A DNA stretch of 64,000 bases from Synaphobranchus kaupii (Eukaryota > Chordata > Actinopteri > Anguilliformes > Synaphobranchidae). The notes under the pieces were generated by a model. The model worked only from the letters and a program-made list of their open reading frames with translations, was not told where the DNA came from and searched no databases. Position numbers and translations under genes: made by a program. Shown here piece by piece: positions 1 through 11,283 of the stretch. Numbering within the stretch: the stretch's first letter is position 1; each line of letters opens with the position of its first letter. The stretch is taken from positions 24,837,130 to 24,901,129 of the forward strand of contig CM056376.1 in the NCBI GenBank assembly GCA_029718625.1, read 5' to 3'.

Positions 1-640
1 AATTGACATGTCCGGTAAAATTCTGTTATTTCCTGTGAGAAATTACTTTTCCCCAGTCTTTTCTACTGGTTTTTCACGTAAGCACTCGAGGACGCCTTTG
101 GTTGTGCTCTCTTCGGTCCAACTATTGACCGACCTCTAAATGAATGTAACGTTACATTAAATAAGAAGACAGAGAGCAAAAAAAAAAAAAACCGGCTAAA
201 AAGTAGGCTACAGTGGGGCAACGCTTGTGGCCGCTTTAGGTAAGCTATTGTAGCCTAGCTATAGCCTTACATACATGTCATGGCCTAACATTGTTTCTTT
301 TCAAGCTAACGTTAATAAAGAGGTGTACCGTGTAATTGCAGGATTCCTCACGCTTTCTGTGGACATGTTTGCCATGCCAACATTGTTTCCACGTAGTTTT
401 TTTTTTTTTTGGCGGCTCAGTTTGCAGTGAAGATAGGATGTGTAACGTTGTATGACTCGTGGGGAACATTTTCGGTGTGACGACAACAGAGTAGACACTC
501 CCATCTCTGTAATTCTAGACGCTGCTTACGGAGATAGCTATTTTATCCCGTCCGAATCGGCCATTAACATTACAGACGTCCTGTGGTAATAATTACTTTA
601 CAGACATTGTCCTGAAAACGTATCCCGTCCGAATAGGGCT
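1..640. other. Non-coding left edge with a spaced 14-bp direct repeat
   Basis: No gene seen. The segment holds an A-run near 178-191, a T-run near 398-411, and two copies of TATCCCGTCCGAAT at 544-557 and 621-634, 77 bp apart. These copies sit just downstream (on the minus strand) of the hAT transposase relic, so they may be part of that element's 3' untranslated end. That link is inference. No terminal inverted repeat or target-site duplication was located. Confidence 0.4.
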
Positions 641-870
641 TTAGAATGTGAGATTGACCCTCCTTGTCCCGGTTGCGTCAAATTCCCTAAGCACCCGCTC
701 TGTGTCGATTTCAAAGTCATTGTGAATGTTCATAATCGCCAATCGCGTCTGTCATGCGTTCCGTAGGTAGGTTTTCAGACGTCTCAAACAGCTGAATGAG
801 CGCTCGACCGAAGCAGTAGACAGAGGCATCGTAAGAAGGACTTTCAGTATGCTATGAAGTATTCGTTTAA
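641..870 (-). pseudogene. Relic hAT transposase, C-terminal dimerisation region (ZMYM1-like hAT type)
   Basis: Reading the minus strand from about 870 down to a TAA stop at 643-641 gives a typical hAT C-terminal end: VLLTMPLSTASVERSFS, then a leucine/arginine helix LRRLKTYLRN, then RLAIMNIHNDF. In the hAT superfamily this block is part of the dimerisation and catalytic fold of the cut-and-paste transposase, and the [AS]xxERxFS motif is its best-conserved part. The frame is broken by an in-frame TGA at 754-752, immediately after the helix, and by a TAA upstream near 872. The rest of the transposase is not recognisable, so this is a dead fragment. I am fairly sure of the superfamily but not of the family. 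Confidence 0.75.
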
Positions 871-3280
871 GTTAGTTATCTTGACTGACAAGTAAAAAGG
901 CAACTCTAAACTGTTCCCGGTCTAAAGAAAATGGTGATCCTCCAATCACTTTCAACTGTGTCTTCCAATCACTTCCAAATGTTTGAAATATGCAAAACTT
1001 GGAAAATACAATAACCAGGCAATACAATGAAGACAATAAGCAAATATCATTCCTCAACATCGTAGAAACAGAGACGCAGAGACTTTGACAATTTACGTCA
1101 GTTTTAATGGAAATACTAATTTTGCTGTTGTTGCTAAGGTACGCAAACTGCGTACTCTGCGTACAGCTGGGGGCGCCACTGGCAGTATGCACTGTGTGTG
1201 CCGTTTGAAGTTAGCCTACTGGTGCTATATCGGCGATTGCATCCATTTTCAGTAAACACCTTCTATACGTGGTTCCTACTGCTGTTAAAATCACAGTGAT
1301 TTCTAGTTGCCTGTTAAATAGTCTACTGTAGCCTATTTAAAAAAATGTAAAACATGTTTGAATCCAGGGACATCCCTTTACTTTTGTAGCCTATGAGGGG
1401 TCCCTATTATTTTAAAAATGTAGTTGTCCTGTTTTTGGGTATGAAAAGCTTGTTTTTGTAATTAATTTCATTAATTGATCACTCGTACCGTAGTATCCTA
1501 CGGTGACATTCCTGTTACCTAACCGCTGCCTCATTAGTCGGAGTGGCGTTTGGACACTGCCGATGAGGTGATTAAACCTATTCAATGCCAGGAAAGAAAA
1601 CCGCAAGAAGGAACTAATGTGCCCTGCTTATCAAGTATAATGGATGTTTGTGTGAGTGCAGTGCGTTGGATGGGAACTAAAGGCCGGTTCATACCTCATA
1701 GGCTAACGTTACTCAATGACCATTGGCTTAAAGCCTGAGAAATTGACTAGAATAGACTCCAAAAAGTCAAACCACAACCACGTTCCGTATACATATCATG
1801 TATATGTGCACATGCTGAAATTGTAGTAACTTTTTTTTTGTTTGTTTGTTTTTTCTGTCTTGTCCCCACAACCATACCTTCACAAAAACCATGGTTGCGA
1901 GTTGTCGACTGCTTTGGAGCACGTTACGTTACGCTTCTTTGTCAGTGGCCTTACGCAGAGCGACTTCCAAAGAAAGAGAATGTTTTCTCACATTTTCTGC
2001 GCCACGCAGCAGTTTTGAACACAACTGGGACCGCAACGGTCATTGTGGCTCCAACGGTCATTGAGTATGAAGTAGGGGCTATTCAAGCTCGAAAGCCTTA
2101 GCGTGACTGTAACTTGCTGTCTTGGCTGTTTATAATGAGCATCGTCTAACCTTGTATGAACTCACAGCCACACAACGGCAGACCATGAACTTGTATGAGA
2201 CAAGATTACCTCCCCATGTGGATCATAAATCTTCATCTTCATGACCGTAAAATCCAATTCCACTGCAATATTTTTCATAAAGACATACCACCCATACTAT
2301 AAGTAAAATACTTATTTCAATGCCATTTTTACAGTGACTATATCTGACCATTTAATTTCACATTTTAAAAACAAATATGGGTAAGAAAGTGTCCTCATTT
2401 TTGAATAATTCACATTATTTCTAAGAGGACTAATACTAAATGCCACCTGGCAATATGTTTAGAATTTGCATTCAGTGATTTTAAGGCACAGTCGGGCAAC
2501 ACATAAAAGTCCCTCAAAAGTCAGAACACTGCAATGAACAAATGCAGATTATTATTTTCTGCCAAAAATAATGATAAAAATATAGTTGTGCCAGTTCCTT
2601 CAAATAAAATATGTATCTTTGTGCAAAAAAAAAAAAATCCCTTCAAATATGTGCATTTCCAATAATGCTTTAAAATAAAGAATAACAAGTATAACAAAAG
2701 AAAAAAAAGTCACAAGCTTAAGACAACCTTGAGAACATTTGAAAACCGTAGCAAAGATTCTCTCTTTATGTCTATTCACAATATGAAGTGGTTTTACAGA
2801 ACTTTTTAATGCCACCAGAGCCCCATTTTCTGAGGAAACTATGGGAAATATGCTCAGTATTTCCTGGAATCAATATGGTAGAAAAGTATTGATCAATGCA
2901 ATTTCAGCATCTAAATGGCAAACCCTTGGCAAAGGTTGTTTACTTGGATACCAGCCAAAGTTTGCATCCTATGAATACCTTTGAAGTAACCTCATGGAAA
3001 CTCAATCCCAAAACTAGAACACTTCAAGGTCCTGTACCCTCCACAGGGTGTGGAATACACATAGAGCATGAGAATCACATCTACCAAAACCCTGTGAAGC
3101 CGCTGTGATTACAAGGCTGGACAGATAATCTATGAAACAGAAATCTCTTGGGAATACAAGCACTGTACATATATGGCACGTAACCAATGCTGCCCACATC
3201 CTGAAAGTCTGTAGTACTGACTCCATTTTATTACAGCAGATGGTGTTAAGTTAACTCATGAACAGTCAACAATCCGTCAA
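871..3280. other. AT-rich non-coding stretch
   Basis: No supported gene. A short open frame with a good Kozak context (ACCATGG at 1885-1891) runs 1888-2061 and is discussed as a finding, but it has no recognised domain. A tandem pair of CAACGGTCATTG lies near 2034-2063. From about 2110 to 3280 I see only AT-rich DNA with A-runs at 2626-2638 and 2700-2708 and no repeat family that I recognise. Confidence 0.4.
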
Positions 3281-3282
3281 CA

Positions 3283-3372
3283 CACGCACATACACAACAC
3301 ACAGACACAAACAGACACAAACACAGGTACACATACAAAAACACAAACATTAATAGATACACATACACGGTC
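3283..3372 (+). repeat. Degenerate CA-rich low-complexity tract
   Basis: Imperfect ACAC/ACAAAC repeats such as CACACAGACACAAACAGACA, heavily interrupted, look like a decayed dinucleotide microsatellite. No coding meaning. Confidence 0.6.
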
Positions 3373-3468
3373 TTTACCATGCAGATGCAAACAAACACTG
3401 AGCTATGATCCCATCACAATATAATCTTTTTCAGCACATTAATTATTAAACTGGGATTAGGAATAAGA

Positions 3469-3768
3469 CCTGGGGCCACATGTATAAAACTCTTGAGTAA
3501 AAGAATGCGTGAAAGAATGCTCAGGGAGAAAGATGGAAATCTGCTTATGCAAAGTTTTGCATTTTCTCCCTCTGTCTTTCGGTCACGGTGTCGCCATATC
3601 ACACTGACTCCAAACATTGCGTACGCTTGGTGTCCAGTGTGTGCCGAGGTACACAGATTCTCACAGCCCGTGTTATTTTATACATCTGAATTTCTGCGTG
3701 GAACCTACCTTACGCAGCTTTCTGAGGGCATTTTTCTGCTCAGCACTGTTTATACATGTGGCCCCAGG
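3469..3768. mobile_element. 300-bp MITE with perfect 20-bp terminal inverted repeats
   Basis: The left end CCTGGGGCCACATGTATAAA at 3469-3488 is an exact reverse complement of the right end at 3749-3768. The interior shows no transposase, so this is a non-autonomous miniature element. The perfect termini suggest a relatively young copy. No clean target-site duplication is visible next to the ends, so the superfamily (Harbinger-, Kolobok- or hAT-like) is left open. Confidence 0.75.
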
Positions 3769-4451
3769 AGTGGATACGGTTTACAGAGTGCACTGTGTAT
3801 ACTTGTGAACGGCCATATTAAGTATTAAGTAAGTAGTGGGTTAGGTTTACATTGGATGGCTTTAACGTTGTCCCTATCGGAGTGTGTCTGTACAAGGATC
3901 TCAACTGGGAGCAATGCCATGTAAATACGCTAGCGTACATGTGATTATGTCTGCTGTTTTTGTACTTAAAAAGGCTTTTTATTATCATAGCATGTTAAGA
4001 TGGCATATATTGCTTGCTAACATGCCTTGCACAACAATGGAAATTTTCAGTGAAGTTTGAGCAGACACATTTTCATTGGATTACAGTGTGTGTTTCACCA
4101 CCCTCACTATTGCTGTGCAAGTTGTTTCCCTTCTTCAGAAGCTTTGTGCGAGTTCTATAATGCTGCTTGCTATTTCTACCCTACCATGGTAGGAATTCAT
4201 TAGTGGACTCTTAGACCAGGGGGTTTTCAATCTTCTGATCCAAGAATGCCTACCCAGGCTCAAAGGTATCCAGGGGACCCCTGTCATAAGTTAAAAAGTG
4301 TTATATTAAAGAAAAAGGTTTTATAGAGGTTGTGAACCGGAGGGGTTGTTGAGATTGCGATCTCGAAGGCATGGAGCGGGCTTTGGGTTGAGAAGACTGT
4401 GATTGCAGACCCCCCTTCAGTGTCTTTGTGGACCCCCGGTTAAGAACCCAG

Positions 4452-5683
4452 GCTGCAAAAAATGTCTGTCTTAACAAGTGTTTTAGTCTTGTAATGAGAC
4501 TTAGGGCTCTATTTTAATAAACCAAACGCAATGGTGAAAGCAAGAGTAATCGCTTGGCGGTATCGCTCTGAGGGCGTGTCGGCGAGAAATTTGGTAATTT
4601 CATGACGCCAATCTTGGCGCACCTTATGGCGGTATTGCTAAAAGGCTGGGTTTAAATGTCCAAGGTGTGTCTCTATGGTAGCCAATCAAATTGTTGTTCT
4701 CATGCTTTAAAAAAATCCAGTTGGAACGCAATCGCTCCATGCAATTTCATAATGAGCAACCCAAACGCACTGGACCGTCAATGACAAGAGCGATTTTCCG
4801 CACAGGAATCAGACATACTTGCAACAGAAGTACAGGCTAGGACTGTAGTAATTTATGGATCACAATCCACACCACCTCGTCTCCCAGAAGTTCGGAAGGC
4901 ACGGGAGGAGGTGGCGAATGCATTAATTAGCCTACATTTGGTGATGTAGGCATAATTATGATTCAAATGGTAGGCTTATGATTCAACTGTGTCAATGTGT
5001 AATTTATATATTATAGGCTATTGGCCTACATGATCGCAAGTTTCTTGTAAGCTGTCCTGTTTTATTCTAGTAGTTTAAATTAAAATTAATTAATTAATAA
5101 TAATTATAGGCTATTTGTTCATTAAATGGAAGTGTAATGTTGGCATCACCTATAGACACTACATAGAACTACATGACTAAGAAGTTGCCAAATTGCCAGA
5201 GTCTATTGCGTTTCCGCTAAGAGGTGGTTCCAGCTGATCATAATGCAATGGGTTTTCGTTGGTTCAAATTGTCACTGAGCCGAAAGTATTTTAGAACACG
5301 CCCCAGACAGCGCCACCCATCCCACTGCAGCGCAAGCGAAAGGATGTTATGTTGAGAATTTGTTGATCCTAGCGGTATTGCTGAGAAACGCCATAGCGCC
5401 AGTTTTAAGACGTTGATGCTGTCAACAAGCTTGCGTTTGACTATACCGTCCCCTTGCGCTGGTTTGAAAATAGAGCCCTTAAAATCTTCTCTTTTTTTCT
5501 CTAAAGTGGAAAATATTAGCTTGTTTTAATTTACTTTTTGCTTGACAAGTGAAATAATCTTACCCCACTGGCCCCATCTTCTTGTCTTATTTAGCAAAAA
5601 AGTAACAGAAATAAGATTCTAAAGTCTAAATATAAGATTAAAATGCTTGTTAAGATTTACTTATTTTTTTAGTTTTTGCAGTG
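4452..5683. mobile_element. CACTGCAAAAA-type MITE (CACTA/EnSpm-like ends), middle layer, copy 1 of 3
   Basis: The left part CTGCAAAAAATGTCTGTC, continuing into an AACAAGTGTTTTAGTC motif, pairs with the right part GTTTTTGCAGTG ending at 5683. The first bases of the left end are damaged (GCTGC instead of CACTGC). CAG at 4449-4451 and CAG at 5684-5686 could be a 3-bp target duplication, as expected for CACTA elements. Two other copies lie near 60682 and 62232. The element is interrupted by a Harbinger-like insertion at 4504-5478; without it the copy is about 260 bp. The CACTA assignment rests on end sequence and a 3-bp duplication only. Confidence 0.6.
4504..5478. mobile_element. PIF/Harbinger-like non-autonomous element, inner layer
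   Basis: The ends are inverted copies of GGGCTCTATTTT (4504-4515) and AAAATAGAGCCC (5467-5478). A 3-bp TTA duplication at 4501-4503 and 5479-5481 flanks it, as is typical of PIF/Harbinger. Subterminal GCGC/AACGCAA motifs (AAACGCAA near 4523, TTGGCGCACC near 4613, CCCTTGCGCTGG near 5451) are the usual landscape of this fish family. There is no open transposase frame in its 975 bp, so it depends on a partner for movement. Confidence 0.75.
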
Positions 5684-5695
5684 CAGATCTTACAC

Positions 5696-6372
5696 CAGCC
5701 AATGGATCTGCCATAAAAGCATGTGTGTTTTTCATATCAGCATTGGAAGTACAATTCAGTCATTGTGGATACCTTCAATGAGTTTTTGTGGATAAACTTT
5801 CCTTTGAGATCCCTCAGAGTGGCAAAAAATAATTGAAATCAGCCAGTGTATAATATATATAATTTATATAATTTTAATATACGTATATAATCTTAGGTTG
5901 ACATTATTAGACTAATTATGTAATTCAGCAAACCCATATATTCCCGCACTGTATTCCAACTGGAAAAGTGTCTTGTGGATATGCAGTCTGGGAAATGAAC
6001 TCTGATATATTTATTTTTTTGTAAACTACACATGATTACAACCAGAAATATAGAGTCAATTTGTGCCTTGCTGCTATTTAAATCAATGCCTTTGGGTCAC
6101 ACAGCGTTTTGAGAAACTCACGTAGTGACTGAAATTGGGTAGAAAGTGTGGCTCGTCCTGTTGTAGTACGTCGATGGGTCCCACGGCCTGGTTTTTAAAA
6201 AATGTATTTTTTTATTTTTTTTATTTTACGGCCCACCACCCGCCCACATATTTGTTTATTGGAAACTTAACGTTTCCCTTTTTTCCTTCCCTTTTTTCCT
6301 TTTCTCTTTCACTAGATAATTATGGTTGTATCCAAACAAGGGCTATTGGTATACCATATTATCCATCTGCCC
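5696..6372. other. AT-rich non-coding stretch
   Basis: No gene seen. Contains a TATAAT/ATATA-rich patch near 5848-5892, a T-rich tract at 6195-6227 and a CT-rich run near 6268-6310 leading into the minisatellite. Confidence 0.4.
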
Positions 6373-6655
6373 ACCCCAAACCCAACCCCATATCCTCCAC
6401 TCCACACTACCCCACCCCAAGCCCACCCAAAACCCAACCCCATAATCTCCACTCCACACTACCTCACCCCAAGCCCACCCAAAACCCAACCCCATATCCT
6501 CCACTCCACACTACCCCACCCCAAGCCCACCCAAAACCCAACCCCATATCCTCCACTCCGCACTACCCCACCCCAAGCCCACCCAAAACCCAACCCCATA
6601 TCCTCCACTCCACACTACCCCACCCCAAGCCCACCGAAAACCCAACCCCAGAATG
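6373..6655 (+). repeat. 52-bp C-rich minisatellite, about 5.3 copies
   Basis: The landmark CATATCCTCCACTCC recurs at 6389, 6441 (one variant base), 6493, 6545 and 6597, a strict 52-bp period. The plus strand is almost G-free and rich in CCCACCC/CCCCA. The same period keeps several frames open on both strands (proline/histidine/threonine-rich on plus, glycine/tryptophan-rich on minus). These frames are by-products of the repeat, not genes. Confidence 0.9.
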
Positions 6656-6986
6656 AAGAAGATGAAGTGAAAAAGAGAGTGAGACAGAGAAAGAAGCATG
6701 GTTTTGAATACAGACTGCCCTGGTGCTGAGAGTGGCTGGCAGCCCTGCAGGGCAACACTCAATTGGCTCTCGCATCGTGCAGGCATTCAAGTGTTTCAGT
6801 CGGCTGGGATATTCGGGAAACATCGCCCCCCCACTGGCCGTTTGGGTACCTGCAAGTCCTCCTGTCAGGCCGTTTGTGAAGTGTCTTCCTCCAGCTCGTG
6901 TCTGTGTGAGCCCGGCGACTTGCACACTGCGGTGAGATTAATAAGCGCCGGCTGACATCACATCCTTCAGAGTACAGCATGTGTTT

Positions 6987-7284
6987 GGCTGCATCCCAAT
7001 ATTTTTCACTCCACTCCCCCACTACCACTCATCTCCTACCCGGAAGTATGCAACACTGCCTGAACATTTTGAGTACAAGTAGTTGCATGTGTATGTACAG
7101 TATACAATGTACCTGACATTGCAGTTTGTGTCGCGACATTAATCAATTTGTAACCATTTGTAATTAATATGTCGTCTAATCAACAACATTAAATTAGGAC
7201 ACAAAGATCGGTTTCTGGGGCACGGAGGAGAGGAGGTGGTAGTGGAGGAAAGGAGGGTGCATTTTTAGAGTACTGGGACGCACC
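6987..7284. mobile_element. Inverted-repeat MITE-like element (GGCTGCATCCCA ends)
   Basis: The left flank GGCTGCATCCCAATA and the complement of the right flank, GGTGCGTCCCAGTAC, are imperfect inverted repeats. The pairing continues inwards for about 50 bp through CCACTACCAC and TCTCCT blocks present in both arms. The interior is AT-rich with no frame. No convincing target duplication was found, so the superfamily is unassigned. Confidence 0.5.
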
Positions 7285-9770
7285 CTTTGTCTGTGCTCTT
7301 GAAAACGAAGGGCACAATGAGCGTTGCAGCGTGAGCAGGGTTGGGGCTTTCCAAACTGTGAAGAAAATGGCCGAAAAGCATTTTAAATGAAGTTAAGAAT
7401 TATGGCTAAAGATTTTTATGGCTAAAAAAAAGAAAAACAATGACTTTGTTTTGCAGGTTTGCTGCACACAGGGACATAATTGGCCTCCTCAAATTAATAA
7501 AAGAGAAGCTGCAAAAACATTCTATGGCTTAAGAGTAGTTTAACACATCAATAAAAATGACAGTGAACTTAAAAATGAATAGCAGTGTTCCCATTAAGAA
7601 ACACGTGAACGCTGTTCCACACAAAGTGAAAATTAAAGTAGGTCACTTTATATTATGGGCAGAAAAAGAGCCTTAGAAGACCATGGGGAACCTAATCCTC
7701 TCTGATCAGTAGTTAATACATCAAAGCTGTCAGCAAGGGAGACATTGAGAAAGTTTAGATTATAATTGTTTGCACATTATCAGGTTTAACAGAAACATGG
7801 GAACTCGTTACACAGCAATGCTGTGGAGTGATCCATGAATCTTTCCTATATGCATATGTTCTCACAGTGTTTATGCTGGTAAATCATTGCAGCACCCCAG
7901 TCTCATGATCGTGATTTCCATTATATATTCTGTGCCAGCTGATGGTAATAATAGACACATGACTCAATGTTTCAGTAAAACATTGAGCAAATAGACTAAA
8001 ACACACAGCTCATGGTTGACATAATTAATTTTTGATAAATACTAATGTTGTAAAGCTTGGCTAAGTAATGACAGCTGTTATTATAGCCTTAATTAAGTCG
8101 ATGGGATGTAGCGCTTGTATCTGAAGGCTTGTGTGGGATTTGACGAAGCTACCAACATAGTCAAACTGATACCGTGACAGTTGAATTTTGCTAAGAAACT
8201 TAAAAAAGAAAGAACTGTTATCCAACCGGAAATGGTTTCAGGCATTGTTATCCTGGGAGGGGTCATAACGTAGGCTACACCCTGCCCTGTAGGGTGACCA
8301 CTGTGCATATGTCTATGATTGAAGGTCAGAATTGAAGAGGTGAAGTGTGAAAAAAGCAAGCAGTTTGGATACAGCACAGTGCACCTGGGTAGCTTGGTCA
8401 ATAAATCTAAGGCAGGCTCACTGCACTGCATAATTCTTCAGGTCGAGAATGAGTAATTCTGGTTTGAGTTGACGGATGCATCTAATCTGTGAGGGCGATT
8501 GGTTGCCTCATAGTCACACATTTCAGCTTGACGGAAATCCACCTGCGGGTTTATCCAGGGTATAATATGACATGCTAATGACAGACAGGACTCGGGCATT
8601 GGAACCTCTTTGCCCACCAGTGGCTCAAATCCCACTAGTGCCAGTCAAAAGCACTGGCATGCACCCCAGAGCAAATGCACTACAGCACAGACGTATATCT
8701 AAACATTTAGTTTGCACTGTTATTACGGTCATTACTCTTTGTTATGGTATTTTTGGATCTCGCAGAATGGAAATTGGCCTTTTATCACAGGAGTCAAAGT
8801 TATTTATTTTAGCTCTAAGGTTAAGCATATGCATGAGAGGTGCATAATATTTATGGGGTGATACTGATGATATCACAGGCACCCATTTCCTTTTCTTTTA
8901 TTTGTTTATAGATGTATTTATTATTTTTTGCTTGCATTTAGAACAAAGCTCTAAATATTATGAATAGTAGCATTCTGTAGTTATGTGAACTCACATTTTA
9001 GGAACATTTATCATCCAACTACTAGGATAATGCAAACCACATTTTGTTGCTCAATATCCACATTTATTTATTTATTTATTGAGCTAACTGTTTTTGTTTA
9101 CCTTGGAACACAAAACAACTGGGTAACTTTGACTGAAGATCACATTTAAAGATTAAAATAGGCTTTTAAAGTAAAATACCTAAAACGTCCTTTCCTCAGC
9201 TTCATTTTGAGATTTTGTCAAATTCAATCTAACAATATGATGGATTTTATCTTTATTGACATGACTTCTGCCCCCCATCTCCCATATGCATTTAATAAAT
9301 ATATTTCTTGCTAATTATGTTTTTTTGTCTGCCTATTTGAATGACCTATCACCATTGTAACCTGTCCCCACCTTCAAACACAGTGCGGACAAGAACTCTG
9401 GTCCTACAAAGTACATCCAGAAAGCTGCCACTCATTTTAACTTTATAGCCCACAAGCTAAGCTTGGAGGATACTGTGGCAGAGCACAGTGTAGGTGCTCC
9501 AAATGACCAAAGGAGTCAGTGTTGTGTGATGCGGCAGGGGATATCCTCCCCATGGTACCCCGGCCTCCGTGGCCGACACTGGGGTCACCAGCCTACGTGA
9601 CTCTGCTGGCTACATCTGCCACTGGTCAGGATTTGAGCCTATTGCTTTAGCTAGATACGCCTTGTGCCACAGATAGTTCCAACAAGGCCCCCAAGGGTAG
9701 TTTAGCTACCATCATTGATTATCACCTTTGTGAATTATCACTGAAATATCTTGTCATTGGGCGATTGTGT
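7285..9770. other. Non-coding, mostly AT-rich unique DNA
   Basis: I see no gene, no obvious transposon ends and no tandem array apart from a TTTATTTATTTATT tract near 9062-9080. The patch 9490-9650 is more GC-rich (CCCCGGCCTCCGTGGCCGAC) and contains short self-complementary stretches but nothing I can name. Confidence 0.35.
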
Positions 9771-9779
9771 GAAAACAAT

Positions 9780-9970
9780 ATTCAGTGGCAACTGTTCTGT
9801 GTGCAAAATTTAATTTCCAGGCTGGAATTAATCATATTAATTCCAAGCGATACTTTCCAGTCAATAAATGGCCTTTATTGCAAAGGTCTTTGAGAGCAGA
9901 CTCTACCTTTTTAATTTCTTCCAAATTACAAATCCTCGTGGGCTCACAAGGGATTCACGATCTTTGAAAG
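9780..9970. other. Candidate conserved non-coding element
   Basis: Balanced, repeat-free sequence with TTAATTTCC, AATTAATC and TTAATTCC motifs stands out from decayed AT-rich surroundings. The judgement rests on texture alone; no alignment was possible here. Confidence 0.2.
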
Positions 9971-10429
9971 CCTAGCCCCCCACATATTTAATTTATCAAA
10001 AAGATGTCTCTTAAAGATCATCCCTAAATAATCAAATAAAATGCAATATTCATGAAACTACAGTGTTATTCCTCCCTGAAGTTGTCTGGGGCAACATTAA
10101 GTCAAATAGAATGCCTCAACCAAACCGTTAAATGGCTTAACTAAAACCCCGTCCCCTGGGCAATCTCATGAATTTTTTCACCTAATTTTTTCTTGGTTAG
10201 ACTAGGAATAATGATACAACATCAAATGGATCCTTTCTCATTTTTTCTGATCTTAATAAGTATTCTTACAGTTCTCAATTAGAATGCTAATAAATCTTTT
10301 CTCTTAAACCCCCAACCCTCTCACCCTCTAAAATGTTCTATAATTGCCTGTTTCACAAATTACATGTGATGTCACCAGTCATCTCCACAGATGCTTGTTA
10401 CTCCCTAGGTTTCTGTGTATCTCAAATGA

Positions 10430-10790
10430 CCGTCCTAATTGTGCTTCAGAATTCCTGTGTTCCAGGAAGTGCTGGTGGACGGGATCAAGAGTCGTCTCCT
10501 TGTCCTCCATCGGCTGGGAGTGACAGCGCGCCCGGCCAATTAAATCCGATCTAATTAGAGAGGGAGCGAGGCCGTGTAGAGGCCATACCTTTTTGTTCAA
10601 ACTTTACGCTCCGCAGGGATGATTTATATGCGGGTGAACATAGCTTTATTAAAAATCTAATTTGGTTTACTGCAGGTAATTGAATCGGGAGTGGAGTTGG
10701 TAAGTTTATTTATGTAAGTACGCTTTGCGGCTGAATAATCTGATGCGATCCATAGGAGCGCCTAATCAAGTCACAGAGAACAACATATGA
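10430..10790. other. Candidate conserved non-coding element / enhancer
   Basis: A compact repeat-free island with mixed GC content holds closely spaced homeodomain-like cores (CCAATTAAAT, TCTAATTAGAG, TCTAATTTGG, GGTAATTGAATC) and CpG-containing patches (AGCGCGCCCGGCC). There is no open frame of note. Such texture is typical of vertebrate developmental enhancers, but the call is inference from composition only. Confidence 0.3.
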
Positions 10791-11283
10791 GCCACTGCGG
10801 TTGGTTGATTAATTCGTCCTCTGGTCAAAGGAGGAGATTTGACAGCTTGCAACATTGTGTACCGGCGCCGGCTTTTCAGAATGTGTTGTTGTGGGGTTTT
10901 TTCAGTCCTGTGCCCTTCAGTTCTGTGTCCTTCCTTTAGAGTATATAATATGTAGAGCCAGCGATGCCAATATAAACCTAACGGGGTACATGGTTGTGTC
11001 CTTGGAGTCACATGTACAACGAGGATGGCGCAGAAAGTGACGTGGAGACTGCTACATCAAAGCCTTACGAGTATGTAATTGGTTGCCAATTAGCACACGA
11101 AAATATGACGTAGGCCAGAATAAGTAATAATTTTTAAAAATCATATCTTTGTCTGTGCGGTAAGAGAAAAAAAATTTGACCATAGAAAAATATGTCCCCT
11201 TGGTCCTTCATTGGTCCCAACTTCCAGGATAAGACGATGCTTATAAATACAGTCCAAAAAGGCAGGATTAAAAAAAAAACAAT

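Larger units (their letters stand above)
4217..5687. mobile_element. hAT (Charlie-type ends) non-autonomous element, outer layer of a nest
   Basis: The left end reads CAGGGGGTTTTCAA and the right end, beside 4440-4450, reads as the complement of GGGTTCTTAACCGGGGG; both resemble the CAGGGGTTCTCAA ends of hAT-Charlie elements. The 8 bp before the left end are TCTTAGAC (4209-4216). The matching TCTTACAC (7/8) is found only at 5688-5695, after a second transposon that lies against the right end. The native element was therefore about 240 bp long and was later hit by the CACTGC-type element at 4452-5683. No transposase is present. Confidence 0.55.

Noticed and set aside
6135..6925. Proline-rich and glycine-rich frames on both strands
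   Set aside because: Driven by the 52-bp C-rich minisatellite.
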